From Hellea sp964472905 (lineage in GTDB: Bacteria > Pseudomonadota > Alphaproteobacteria > Caulobacterales > Maricaulaceae), in assembly GCA_964472905.1 (NCBI GenBank), contig CAYYMI010000007.1, positions 1-59,985 of the forward strand: DNA of 59,985 nucleotides, written 5' to 3'. Positions 22,586 through 31,991 of the stretch are shown piece after piece (position 1 is the stretch's first letter; each line of letters opens with the position of its first letter). The notes under the pieces were generated by a model. That model saw only the letters and a list, made by a program, of their open reading frames with translations, was not told the origin of the DNA and made no database searches. The translations under genes and the position numbers were made by a program.

Positions 22586-24037
22586 ATGTTAGAGGCTATC
22601 CGAAAACTATATAAGAATACGCTCTTCAGATTATCTCTGTTGGGCGCATTTTTATTTGTTGCCTCATTATTCGTCGCGATGGGGTATGTTTATTACGCGA
22701 CAATTGAATCAGAATTACGCCGTGTCGACCGTGCTTTGGAAACTGAATTTACGGAGTTCCAAAATATATTTGATGAAAAAGGTATCGCCGCGGTAGACCG
22801 TGAAGTTATCATTAGATCGGCTTCTTCGGAAGGATGGTATGCATTGCTGGGTGACAATATTGCGGCGGGCAATTTAGTCTTTCAGGATGTTAGCGCGGAG
22901 GGAAGTGAGCTACCCTTATTGACAGGACTTAAGCCAGATGAATTTAAGAAAATTCCATTTACCTATAGTAATCCTGAAAGCGAAGAAGAAGATTTAAAAG
23001 ATAGGCGGGCTCGTGGATTGGTGGGCCCAATTCGAACCCCTAATGGCGTTGCAGCTATATTAGTCGTAGCACGAGATGTTGAAGCAACCATGCGAACGGG
23101 CGCGCGTGTTAGAACTGCTATTCTAACATCATCTGCAATAGCTTTAATTTTAGGTCTGATATCAAGTTGGTACGTATCGCGGCGCTTTACGCGGCGGGTC
23201 GAAGCTTTCAATAAATTAGCCGACGATGTTCGCGCGGGGAATTTGGGTAGGCGCGCACCCCGAACCTATTCAGAAGATGAAATGGATATGCTGGCTGAGC
23301 ATTTAAACTCAATGCTTGACCATATCGATAGATTGATGAAAGCTATGCGTTATGCAGGGGACAGTGTTGCTCATGACTTACGAACGCCTTTGACCCGTCT
23401 GCGTACGCGTTTAGAAAGCGCCGCTGTGGAACTTGGTGATACGAAAGAGGCTCAAACGCTTTTCGAAGCCGCAGGTGATGCAGGAGAACTTCTTCAAACC
23501 TTTGATAGTGTTTTACGGATTGCCCGTTTGGAAGCCGGAGAACGAAGAGAGCTATTAGCCGATATAGACCCGAAACCTATTTTGGATGATTTAGCAGAAC
23601 TTTATGAACCCGCTTGCGAAGATGCGGGTTTAATGTTTACGTCTAACATTATTGCTGAGGTAAGAATATTAGCGGATAGAGGGCTGTTATCTCAAGCTGT
23701 ATCGAATCTGATTGAAAATGCTATTAAGTATTCACCATCGGGGGGCTCTATTCATTTAGAACTCTCGAAGAATAACTTGGGTAAAGCCGTTATATCTATT
23801 GTCGATGATGGGCCAGGAATCCCTGAGGCAGATAGGCAGCGTGTGAAAGAACGTTTTGTTAGGTTAGATAAGAGTAGAACACTCCCCGGAAGCGGTTTGG
23901 GTTTAAGTTTGGTTGAAGCCATAGCCGATTTGCATAGGGCAGAATTTATTATGAGTGATGGCAATGGTCAAACCCAGGAAAGACCTGGATTAAACGCATC
24001 ACTTGTCTTTCCGCGGCGGCGGCATATCAAAATGTAA
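22586..24037 (+). CDS. Sensor histidine kinase with HAMP domain
   Basis: A 483-aa kinase: transmembrane helices about 15-37 and 178-196 flank a periplasmic region of about 140 aa with an acidic stretch (NPESEEEDLKDR). HAMP at about 198-252, HisKA with His263 in GDSVAHDLRTPLTRLRTRLE, and an ATPase domain with N box (NLIENAIKYSPSGG), DDGPGIPE and LPGSGLGLSLV. Starts 24 bases after its regulator. It ends 22 bases from the converging PleC-like gene. Confidence 0.92.
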   Translation: MLEAIRKLYKNTLFRLSLLGAFLFVASLFVAMGYVYYATIESELRRVDRALETEFTEFQNIFDEKGIAAVDREVIIRSASSEGWYALLGDNIAAGNLVFQDVSAEGSELPLLTGLKPDEFKKIPFTYSNPESEEEDLKDRRARGLVGPIRTPNGVAAILVVARDVEATMRTGARVRTAILTSSAIALILGLISSWYVSRRFTRRVEAFNKLADDVRAGNLGRRAPRTYSEDEMDMLAEHLNSMLDHIDRLMKAMRYAGDSVAHDLRTPLTRLRTRLESAAVELGDTKEAQTLFEAAGDAGELLQTFDSVLRIARLEAGERRELLADIDPKPILDDLAELYEPACEDAGLMFTSNIIAEVRILADRGLLSQAVSNLIENAIKYSPSGGSIHLELSKNNLGKAVISIVDDGPGIPEADRQRVKERFVRLDKSRTLPGSGLGLSLVEAIADLHRAEFIMSDGNGQTQERPGLNASLVFPRRRHIKM

Positions 24038-24059
24038 ATAAAGTTGAGATAGAAAACTG

Positions 24060-26888
24060 TTAAGCTGCGGGGTCAATATATTGAGCAGGCATTTCAGTAT
24101 TTTGAGGAACCCCGGGATTGTGAGGTATGAAATCTGTGGGGGGAGGCGTTGTTAAGTTTTCAACTTCTCCAGCCGTCAAAACATCTGCAATATCTTTGGC
24201 GAGGCGGGAAATTTCATTTCCAACTTCCGTATTGCTTTGTACAGGTTTTGCCGCAGGCGGTTTATTAGGTAAGGTAAAGATAACTGTCGTACCTTGCCCA
24301 ACAACAGATTGAATTTTGAAATTTCCGCCATGAAGTTCAACAAGGGATTTAGATAGGGCAAGACCAAGTCCAGTGCCTTCATGTTTACGTGAATGCTGAC
24401 TGTCAATTTGCTCAAAGGGCTGCGCCAAGCGCTCAATATCTTCCTCTGATATACCAATGCCTGTATCGGAAACGCGTATAATTAGACCAGCAGACTTTGC
24501 TTCTACGGCGATCGTGACAACCCCGCCTTCAGGCGTAAACTTAATCGCATTTGTGGCGAGGTTGAGTAAGATTTGTTTAACTGCACGCGGGTCAGCTTCT
24601 ATCTCAGGCATGATTTGATCTTCATAAACAAGCTTAAGCCTGTTTTCATCTGCACGGCCTCTGACAATTCGAATGACTTGACTGATCATATCGCTCATTT
24701 GTAGCGCTTCTGTATTTAGTGTCATCTTACCAGCTTCAATTTTTGACATGTCAAGAATGTCATTAATGAGCGATAAAAGATGTTGTCCTGAAAAAAGGAT
24801 ATCGTTGACATATTCTTTATAGCGCGGGTCTCCTAATGGTCCGAACATTTCTTTTTTCATAATATCGGAAAAGCCGTTAATGGCGTTAAGAGGCGTTCTG
24901 AGTTCATGACTCATATTGGCTAAAAATTCTGACTTTGAATGATTTGCTTCTTCTGCCCTAATTTTTTCTTGTTCATAATTCTCAGCGAGTTCCACAATTC
25001 TAACTTGGGACTGTTTGAGAACAGTGATGGTTTTCTGTAAGGCATCCTGATTGACTTGCAGCTGATGTTCGCGTGTGCGGATGCCCGTGACATCTGTTCC
25101 AATACTGACGCGTCCGCCATCTGCAGTATGGGTTTCAAGATATCTGATCCAGCGGCCATCTTTAAGGTGTATTTCAGACCCCGTACTATCATCTAATTGA
25201 TATATATCCTCTACGGCATTGTTGGCATGATACTCAACCGTTGCATAATCTATACCTTGTTGTAAGTTACCTTGCTCAAACCCAAAGAAATCGGCAAATT
25301 TATTGTTCCAAAGTACAAGCCTGTCGAGTTGGTCCCAAATAACAAAACTATCATTCATGGAGCTTAAAGCATCAAATAATCGGGCTTCTGCTGCTTGTAG
25401 GCGGGTCTGAGCGCCGCGCATCTCTGTGACGTCGAGAGCCATTCCAATGACGACTTTTGCCTGATCTGATCCTCGAACAGAGGGCCGTCCTCGGCAAGCC
25501 AGTGAGAGAGGTAAATGATTTGAACTTAAGTCAATTTCAAACTCCCCATTAACATGGGCGCGCCGAACGAGTGATAAAAGCCGTTCTCTATCCGACGCTG
25601 AAAACAAGCTTAAAAATTGCGGCATTGAGAGTGTTTGTTCTTTTTGTGGTAGGCCGAGTAAGCTGGCTAATGAACTGCTTATGTAAGCAGAGTTTTGGCC
25701 TAAATCGATTTCCCAAACACCTCCTCTAGAGCCATCAAGAGCTGCGCGGTAGCGTTGTTGAGAAACTTCTTCTGATGATTTTTGGGCTCTTAATGCAGAT
25801 AGTTGCTGCAACATATTTCTAACCATCGTCCATATTAGCCAAGCTGTACCTGCAAACAAAAGTGAGAATAATAAAATATTATTCATCAGGCTTGGTGACA
25901 TTTTCCGCGGTTTGGAATTTATTAGTGTTAGCGATGAATTCAGTATTCTAGCTGAGGTAAGCCACACTTTTTCACCATTGATTTTATGCGTGATGACATT
26001 GGGTTCATTTGATGAAATAATTGATTTTAAGGCATTGGGCTTTAAGTCAAAAAAATCTATAGCGCCCTCTGAACCTAATGGAGGCGGCCCATCAATAGCG
26101 CGACCACCTCCTCGAATAATTGACATATTAGGGTTCTTGGAGGTGATCAGTGTTCCAGGATTTAAAGCAATACTAAAAAAACTATTTGGTGTTTTTCGGG
26201 TTATAACGGGCGTAACTGTACCGTCCTTTGCAATAAGAGACGAAATTAAAACACCACCTTTCGGGAAGTTCCGCCGATCAATTTGTTGTAAGGTTTCTCC
26301 AGCAGAGGCGGGTATGGATGAGAGAATATTTCCAGATGGGTCTATTAAGGCGGCTGCAATGACATCTTTGCCACGGGTTACGAAATCTACAACCTGATTT
26401 GGGCTTGGATTACGAGATAAAGCTGTATCAATCCATAAAATTTGGTTGTCGAGAATCTCTGTAACTTTTTGGGCTTCCTGAACAATACTTGTCTGATGTT
26501 TTGTGATTTCCGCCGAAGTGTGCCTTACGCTATCGGTATAGAGCTTAGTGATAGCAAGAATTCCAAAAAGCGTAAAAAAGGCAACTGAACTAATTAGGAT
26601 TTTTTTGACTGCCGCTGCATCCATATCTTTCGACATTTGAGCAAAGCCCTTAAAAAACCCCTTTCGGTGGGTTTTTTCTGGAATAAATTCTACGGATGCT
26701 CTTTGAGGTACGGCAGACTGCGAATTGGAGCTCCTGTGGTTTCTGGGCGAAAAGGGTGGGGACTGAGTAGGGTGAGGTTGAGTCGCGTTTTGCCCATATG
26801 GCGCATTAGCAGCACCAGTATTGTACGGTTGAGGGCCATGTTGAGATGCTTTTGTCTGCACGTGTTGATTTACAGAGCCTGTTTGCAC
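24060..26888 (-). CDS. pleC: PleC/DivJ-like membrane histidine kinase with two PAS domains
   Basis: A 942-aa kinase without receiver domain. A Gln/Pro/Asn-rich cytoplasmic N-terminus (1-90) precedes TM1 (about 95-117), a periplasmic domain of about 220 residues, TM2 (about 335-356), PAS domains at about 375-495 and 502-605, HisKA with His661 (FLANMSHELRTPLNAINGFS) and ATPase domain (N780, D808 G box, EGTGLGLALS). The stretch MFGPLGDPRYKEYVNDILFSG and INDILDMSKIEAGKM is characteristic of the PleC/DivJ group, which sets the phosphorylation of DivK and so CtrA activity. Start is GTG at 26888. The PleC assignment over DivJ or another PAS kinase rests on the two-TM periplasmic layout and is moderately sure. 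Confidence 0.7.
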   Translation of the reverse strand: MQTGSVNQHVQTKASQHGPQPYNTGAANAPYGQNATQPHPTQSPPFSPRNHRSSNSQSAVPQRASVEFIPEKTHRKGFFKGFAQMSKDMDAAAVKKILISSVAFFTLFGILAITKLYTDSVRHTSAEITKHQTSIVQEAQKVTEILDNQILWIDTALSRNPSPNQVVDFVTRGKDVIAAALIDPSGNILSSIPASAGETLQQIDRRNFPKGGVLISSLIAKDGTVTPVITRKTPNSFFSIALNPGTLITSKNPNMSIIRGGGRAIDGPPPLGSEGAIDFFDLKPNALKSIISSNEPNVITHKINGEKVWLTSARILNSSLTLINSKPRKMSPSLMNNILLFSLLFAGTAWLIWTMVRNMLQQLSALRAQKSSEEVSQQRYRAALDGSRGGVWEIDLGQNSAYISSSLASLLGLPQKEQTLSMPQFLSLFSASDRERLLSLVRRAHVNGEFEIDLSSNHLPLSLACRGRPSVRGSDQAKVVIGMALDVTEMRGAQTRLQAAEARLFDALSSMNDSFVIWDQLDRLVLWNNKFADFFGFEQGNLQQGIDYATVEYHANNAVEDIYQLDDSTGSEIHLKDGRWIRYLETHTADGGRVSIGTDVTGIRTREHQLQVNQDALQKTITVLKQSQVRIVELAENYEQEKIRAEEANHSKSEFLANMSHELRTPLNAINGFSDIMKKEMFGPLGDPRYKEYVNDILFSGQHLLSLINDILDMSKIEAGKMTLNTEALQMSDMISQVIRIVRGRADENRLKLVYEDQIMPEIEADPRAVKQILLNLATNAIKFTPEGGVVTIAVEAKSAGLIIRVSDTGIGISEEDIERLAQPFEQIDSQHSRKHEGTGLGLALSKSLVELHGGNFKIQSVVGQGTTVIFTLPNKPPAAKPVQSNTEVGNEISRLAKDIADVLTAGEVENLTTPPPTDFIPHNPGVPQNTEMPAQYIDPAA

Positions 26889-26991
26889 GCATTTATCCTT
26901 CCCGAATCACTCGGTTAAACTTAAGTTGTCAACTTTCAATAGTCGAACAAAACGTAGTTAATATTGCCTTTAATTTGGTTAAAAAAAGCGC

Positions 26992-27717
26992 CTAAATACG
27001 CGTTTCTGTCTCAGGTTTCCCAATTGCGTATCCTTGGGCGGCATCAAAGCCTAAACGAGTAACGAATTCCTTAATATCATTGGTTTCGACGCCTTCGGCT
27101 ATAAACCGCACATCAAGGGCTTCGCGGAGTGATAAAAGAGCGGTTAAAATTGCTCTATCCCGTGACGAATTATACGCGGCGGCAACAAAACCCCCATCAA
27201 TTTTGAGCCAATTAGCGGGCAAGGCGCGTAAATATCTGATAGAGGCTGCCCCAGATCCGACATCATCCAAACAAACGGGGTGCCCTCTTGTTTTTAACTC
27301 TGATAAGAGGCTTTCAGCGAGAGCTAAGTCATGCATATCCCAACTTTCGGTCAGCTCTATGACAAGTTTTGTCGGCGAAGCTTCGAGCGCTGTAAGGCAT
27401 GCCATAACAGAGCCTTTAAAGTTAGATTTATCCACCGATGCCCCGGATAAATTGATGGCGATCCCTGTACCATCTGGATTGTCATTTAAGACTAATATGG
27501 CCTGAGCGAGCATGGATAGGTCTAAGTCACGTATGACGCCTGAGAGCTCGGCAGGGCGTAGAACGCCCTCCACTTCTTTATCTTGGTCAAACCTCACAAG
27601 CCATTCATGATGATGCGTGTGTCCATTTTTTAGATCAACAATAGGCTGGCGAAGAACCGAATAGCGTTGTTCAGAAATATGGGTTCTAAACCCAGCTGCG
27701 GTGCGAATATCTACCAT
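26992..27717 (-). CDS. Stand-alone EAL-domain protein (c-di-GMP phosphodiesterase-like)
   Basis: A 241-aa cytoplasmic EAL domain without GGDEF or sensor part. The signature is HEWLVRF, so EAL reads EWL, but the metal and catalytic positions are kept: Glu38, Asn89 (INLSG), Glu121 (IELTES), Asp151-Asp152 (LDDVGSG in place of DDFGTG), Lys172 (LKIDG), Glu208 and Glu211 (IAEGVET) and Gln228 (QGYAIGKP). Activity is therefore plausible. It lies 29 bases after pepN and 103 bases before the PleC-like gene, all on the same strand, so it may serve the same developmental programme. Confidence 0.85.
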   Translation of the reverse strand: MVDIRTAAGFRTHISEQRYSVLRQPIVDLKNGHTHHHEWLVRFDQDKEVEGVLRPAELSGVIRDLDLSMLAQAILVLNDNPDGTGIAINLSGASVDKSNFKGSVMACLTALEASPTKLVIELTESWDMHDLALAESLLSELKTRGHPVCLDDVGSGAASIRYLRALPANWLKIDGGFVAAAYNSSRDRAILTALLSLREALDVRFIAEGVETNDIKEFVTRLGFDAAQGYAIGKPETETRI

Positions 27718-27746
27718 TCGAACACGTTATCATTAGGGTCTAAATA

Positions 27747-30344
27747 TTATCCTAAAGTTTTGGTGGCGATTTCCAGTACGTTCTTTGAGGGTTTGGAGGC
27801 TATAACGTGTTGCAACTGGGTTTTAATCAATATTTGACGATCAGTATCGAGTTTGCGCCAAATTTCGTAAATCCCAAGGAGCCGCGCGGCGACGGATGGA
27901 TTTCGGCTATCCATGTCAAGAACTTGGCGCGTGAAAAAATCATAACCACCTCCGCTAATATGATGAAACAGGTGAGGATTGTTCATTGCAAAGCCGCCAA
28001 CTAAAGCTCGTACACGGTTGGGATTTCGGGAATCAAAGGCTGGGTGTTGTGTTAAAGCTTTAATCGATGTTACGCCGCCTGGATGTTTCCGCGCCGCCTG
28101 AACGGCGAACCATTTATCTACAACAAGTGAATTCTTTTCCCATTTTTTGTAAAAGCCGTTCATAGATTGATCAACGCGCCGTCCGCCTAGTTTTTCTAAA
28201 ATGATGAGCGCCGAAAGTTCATCGGTCATATTCGTTGCTGTCGTAAATTGGGAAATGGCGAGCGGTGCAGCTTGAGGGTCCTGTCGTGAGGCTAGCAAAG
28301 ATAAACATCTGTTCTTCAAGGCGCGTCGTCCTGCTGAGTCTGCATCGGGACTAAATGGCACCTCATCATTTAAATCATGATAATGGCGTAACAAGTCAGT
28401 TTTAAGCCCGTCAGCAATGGCGCGGTTGAGCCACTGACAAGCTAGATCAATCGCTATGGGGTCTGCTTGTTTCAAGCTTTGCTGAACTTCAGTTGCAGAT
28501 GGAATGGTTAAGGCAAGTGCTTTGAAATTATTATCAAAGCTCAGATCATTTAGTGTTTGCTTTAAAGCGGCTATATATCCTGATAAGGCTCTTTCTGATT
28601 TTGGCGCGCGTCCCGTTTCAATAGCTTTGGCCATACGGCCTAGAAACTTTCGCGCTAGACTTTGCCCTGCTTCCCATCGGTTAAAGGCATTTGGGTCATT
28701 CGCCATTAAACGTAAAGCGTCATCAAAAGTTTGCCCGTTGTTTAAAATAACGGGGGCAGAGAAATCTTGTAAAATTGAAAGACTAAAATCTTGTTTGATA
28801 TTTGCCAGATCAAGGATTTGTTTTTTGCCATTCAATATTGATAAGGTAGGTTCTCCTATCGGGCCATTATCGCCGATGGCTTGCCAGCGTATAGGCATAA
28901 ATTGAGGTAATTTTTTAGGTTGCCCAGGCGTAGGTTTTGTTAATTGGCTTAACTCGATTTGGTTACCTTTTCTTTTGACGTTGAGTTCAGGCGTGCCAGC
29001 TTGCTCATACCAACGCATAAATTGTGAAAAATTTTGGCCGGATGTTTTTTCAAAGCAAGCCATAAACTGTTCGACTGTCGCTGCAGTTCCGTCGAGGCTT
29101 TCGAAATAAAAATCACAGCCTTTTCGAAATTCTTCATCGCCGATTATAGTTTTTAGCATCCGAATTAATTCGGCGCCTTTTTCATAGACTGTAGCCGTGT
29201 AAAAATTATCTATTTTCATAAATTCACTTGGCCGAACAGGGTGGGCAAGGGGGCCCGCATCTTCTGGGAATTGACGACTTCGAAGCGCGCGTACATCTTT
29301 GATGCGCTGCACGGCCGCCCCGCGCTGGCTGGCTGAAAATTCTTGATCGCGAAAAACTGTAAAGCCTTCTTTGAGACAAAGCTGAAACCAGTCGCGACAG
29401 GTGATACGGTTGCCCGTCCAATTGTGAAAATATTCATGGGCGACAACCGATTCAATGCGCTCGAAATTCATATCTGTGGCGCTAGCGCCATCGGCTAATA
29501 ACAGGGCGGAATTAAATATATTAAGTCCCTTATTTTCCATGGCGCCGAAGTTAAAGTCACGGACTGCGACGATCATAAAACGATCTAAATCATATTCGCG
29601 GCCATAAGCCTCTTCATCCCACGTCATAGACCGCTTGAGAGCGTCCATGGCATATTCTGCGCGCGGCGCATCTCCTGGATCTACGTAGATTGTTAGCGGA
29701 ATATCTCGGCCACTCATGGTCGTAAATTGATCTTCTAAAGTATCAAATTGACCCGCAACGAGCGCAAAAAGATAACTGGGTTTGGGGAAAGGGTCTTCCC
29801 AAATAGCGAAGTGTTGTCCATCAGAATTATTTCCGCTTTGAACCATATTTCCATTGGCTAACAAGTAAGGATATTGGGTTTCATCGGCTGTTATTTTAAC
29901 AGTGAAGATGGATAAAACATCCGGACGGTCAAGGTAATATGTGATCCGACGGAAGCCCTCAGCTTCACATTGCGTACAAAACCTTCCCCCTGACACATAA
30001 AGCCCCATAAGGGTAGAGTTTGCGGCGGGGTTACATGTGTTTTCAATCTCCAGTGTGAACTCATCGGGCGTATTTTCTAAAATGAGATGTGTTTGTGTCA
30101 GGCGGTATTCACGCCGTTTAAGGGGGCGGCCATCAATTGATACAGATTTAAGAGCTATGTCTTCTCCATTGAGTTCAAGAGCGCCGCTCGCCAAACGTTT
30201 GAGGTGCATTTTACTTTTCACGGTTGTTGCATTTGGCGCGAGGTCGAAATCCAAGTAGACAGATTGAATGTCAAAATGAGGCGGGGTGTAATCGATCAGT
30301 CGCGTCACATTTGGGGCTTTAGGAGCATTTTGATCTGGGCGCAT
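27747..30344 (-). CDS. pepN: Aminopeptidase N (M1 family)
   Basis: Zinc aminopeptidase that removes N-terminal residues from peptides in the cytoplasm. 865 aa, the E. coli PepN size. Visible are the substrate-binding GAMEN in FGAMENKGLNIFN, the zinc motif HEYFHNWTG (HExxH) with the downstream Glu in LKEGFTVFRDQEFS, and a C-terminal helical domain. AAGGA stands 7 bases before the ATG. First gene of a pepN-EAL-PleC series on the minus strand and divergent from the P450 gene. Confidence 0.96.
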   Translation of the reverse strand: MRPDQNAPKAPNVTRLIDYTPPHFDIQSVYLDFDLAPNATTVKSKMHLKRLASGALELNGEDIALKSVSIDGRPLKRREYRLTQTHLILENTPDEFTLEIENTCNPAANSTLMGLYVSGGRFCTQCEAEGFRRITYYLDRPDVLSIFTVKITADETQYPYLLANGNMVQSGNNSDGQHFAIWEDPFPKPSYLFALVAGQFDTLEDQFTTMSGRDIPLTIYVDPGDAPRAEYAMDALKRSMTWDEEAYGREYDLDRFMIVAVRDFNFGAMENKGLNIFNSALLLADGASATDMNFERIESVVAHEYFHNWTGNRITCRDWFQLCLKEGFTVFRDQEFSASQRGAAVQRIKDVRALRSRQFPEDAGPLAHPVRPSEFMKIDNFYTATVYEKGAELIRMLKTIIGDEEFRKGCDFYFESLDGTAATVEQFMACFEKTSGQNFSQFMRWYEQAGTPELNVKRKGNQIELSQLTKPTPGQPKKLPQFMPIRWQAIGDNGPIGEPTLSILNGKKQILDLANIKQDFSLSILQDFSAPVILNNGQTFDDALRLMANDPNAFNRWEAGQSLARKFLGRMAKAIETGRAPKSERALSGYIAALKQTLNDLSFDNNFKALALTIPSATEVQQSLKQADPIAIDLACQWLNRAIADGLKTDLLRHYHDLNDEVPFSPDADSAGRRALKNRCLSLLASRQDPQAAPLAISQFTTATNMTDELSALIILEKLGGRRVDQSMNGFYKKWEKNSLVVDKWFAVQAARKHPGGVTSIKALTQHPAFDSRNPNRVRALVGGFAMNNPHLFHHISGGGYDFFTRQVLDMDSRNPSVAARLLGIYEIWRKLDTDRQILIKTQLQHVIASKPSKNVLEIATKTLG

Positions 30345-30453
30345 TTGGGGTCCTTTTATTGACGCCCATATGTGACGGGAAACCTATAATTTGCAAGACT
30401 GAATGTGCTATTATTACGTTGCTTAGTCACTAAACTCAGGTCATAATTTTTTA

Positions 30454-31785
30454 ATGCGCCTGATCAGTGACACTATCTTAGAAGAAGTTTTGCAAAGGGA
30501 GCCGGCCTTCCCAGCAATTTTCCCTTCTGTTGGCCGTTTCAATCTCGGAAGCCCTTCCGCTTTTACGGGTGGTCAACCCTTTGAGCATTTTAAATTATTG
30601 AGGGAACAAGCCCCCATTTCGTGGACGCCGCTGCCCCGAAAATCCAGAGGGTTTTGGTCATTGACACGTTATGATGATGTTAAAGCTGCGGAGTTGTCCC
30701 CCGAAATTTATTCGTCTGAACATGGCTCAATCAATATGGCGCAGCCCCCCAAACATTTACGGTTCCCAAAGGAGCTTTTCCCAGCGGCCATTAATAATTT
30801 AATTAATCTCGATGCCCCTCGTCATATGGAACTTCGAATCCAGCAAAAAGATTTTTTCATCCCAAAATTTGTCGCAACCCTGACTGAAAATGTTAGCTCG
30901 AAAATCGATCAATTATTGGATGATGTTGAAGAGCAAGCTCAACAAAACGATGATGTTGATTTTGTGAAATATTTTACGGAACAACTACCCCTTTATACTT
31001 TGTGTGAGATGCTAGGTGTTGATGAAGAAGATCGGCCGAATATTGTACGGTGGATGCATTATCTTGAAATGGCTGCGCAAGTTGCGTCATCACCTTGGGA
31101 AACCTTCAAAAAAAATCCAACATTTATTCCGCGCTATATCAAAAACGTCAAAGAGATGTTCGCTTATGGTAAACGCGTCATGGCAGACCGCCGGGCTAGA
31201 CCGCGGCAGGATTTATTGACGGCGATTGCGCAGTCCACGCTAGAGGATGAATTGCTTCCGCAAGAGTTTTTAGATGGCTCATGGCTTCTGATTATTTTTG
31301 CAGGTAATGATACAACGCGTAATTCTTTGGCAGGAACGATGCGATTGCTCACGGAGTTTCCAGATCAAAAAAACCTTGTTCGGGACGACCCCTCCCTCAT
31401 TCCGCCAATGCTACAAGAATCGCTGCGTATGACTTCGCCCGTTATGCATATGCGCCGCACAACGCGGCAAGACACGGAAATTCGGGGTCAAAGGATAGGT
31501 AAAGATGAAAAAGTTATTCTTTGGTACGGCGCTGCAAACCGCGATCCTGATGTTTTTCCTGACCCAGACACATTTGATATTTTAAGAGATAATGCGGCTA
31601 AACATCTGGCCTTTGGACATGGTCAGCACAAATGTTTGGGTAGCCGTGTCGCCAATTTACAGCTTCGTCTCGCCTATGAAAAAATCCTAGACCGATTTCC
31701 GAATATGCATTGGACTGGCGAGCAAGTTATTGGGCCCAGTAATTTTGTTCACGCAATTACAAGTTTAACGGTGCGGTTGAATTAA
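30454..31785 (+). CDS. Cytochrome P450
   Basis: A 443-aa soluble P450 monooxygenase. The I-helix motif FAGNDTTRNSLAG, the K-helix ESLRM (ExxR), and the haem loop HLAFGHGQHKCLGSRVA with the Cys ligand are all present. GNDTTRNS occurs in several bacterial families that hydroxylate alkanes, fatty acids or steroids (CYP153, CYP124/125-like), so a lipophilic substrate is likely, but the subfamily cannot be fixed by eye. No ferredoxin or reductase gene lies next to it. A TTAGT-C-ACTAA palindrome (30423-30433) stands 20 bases before the start. Confidence 0.93.
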   Translation: MRLISDTILEEVLQREPAFPAIFPSVGRFNLGSPSAFTGGQPFEHFKLLREQAPISWTPLPRKSRGFWSLTRYDDVKAAELSPEIYSSEHGSINMAQPPKHLRFPKELFPAAINNLINLDAPRHMELRIQQKDFFIPKFVATLTENVSSKIDQLLDDVEEQAQQNDDVDFVKYFTEQLPLYTLCEMLGVDEEDRPNIVRWMHYLEMAAQVASSPWETFKKNPTFIPRYIKNVKEMFAYGKRVMADRRARPRQDLLTAIAQSTLEDELLPQEFLDGSWLLIIFAGNDTTRNSLAGTMRLLTEFPDQKNLVRDDPSLIPPMLQESLRMTSPVMHMRRTTRQDTEIRGQRIGKDEKVILWYGAANRDPDVFPDPDTFDILRDNAAKHLAFGHGQHKCLGSRVANLQLRLAYEKILDRFPNMHWTGEQVIGPSNFVHAITSLTVRLN

Positions 31786-31919
31786 AGCGTAGGAATTTCT
31801 ATATATATAGCCATAGTTCTACTCGAATGCTTGGTGAAAATGTCTAGTTTTTAATGTGAATTAATTACTGAAACCACGCAATAATGACGTATATATTAAG
31901 AGTTGTAGATAGTAAAAAT

Positions 31920-31971
31920 TTATTGTTATTCAATAATAATTGATTGACTTTCGCTATTACATGGTTAATTA
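31920..31971 (+). promoter_or_regulatory. Promoter and operator-like dyad of the RND efflux operon
   Basis: TTGACT (31944-31949) and TAATTA (31966-31971) with a 16-base spacer form a good sigma70-type promoter, 20 bases before the OMP start codon. Just upstream, TTATTG-N5-CAATAA (31920-31936) is a perfect dyad, as expected for a TetR- or MarR-type regulator of efflux genes. No regulator gene is adjacent. Confidence 0.5.
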
Positions 31972-31991
31972 GCGCAGTTAAGGAGACATAT

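Noticed and set aside
24060..26888. Reading the 942-aa kinase as a hybrid kinase
   Set aside because: No receiver domain follows the ATPase domain; the C-terminal 65 residues are Pro/Thr-rich and unstructured.
26909..26991. Multiple TTAA elements between the EAL and PleC-like genes
   Set aside because: Spacings are 2, 5 and 8 bases, not 7, so they do not form CtrA-type boxes.
30359..30390. TTGACG and TATAAT as a P450 promoter
   Set aside because: The spacer is 20 bases, too long for a standard sigma70 promoter.
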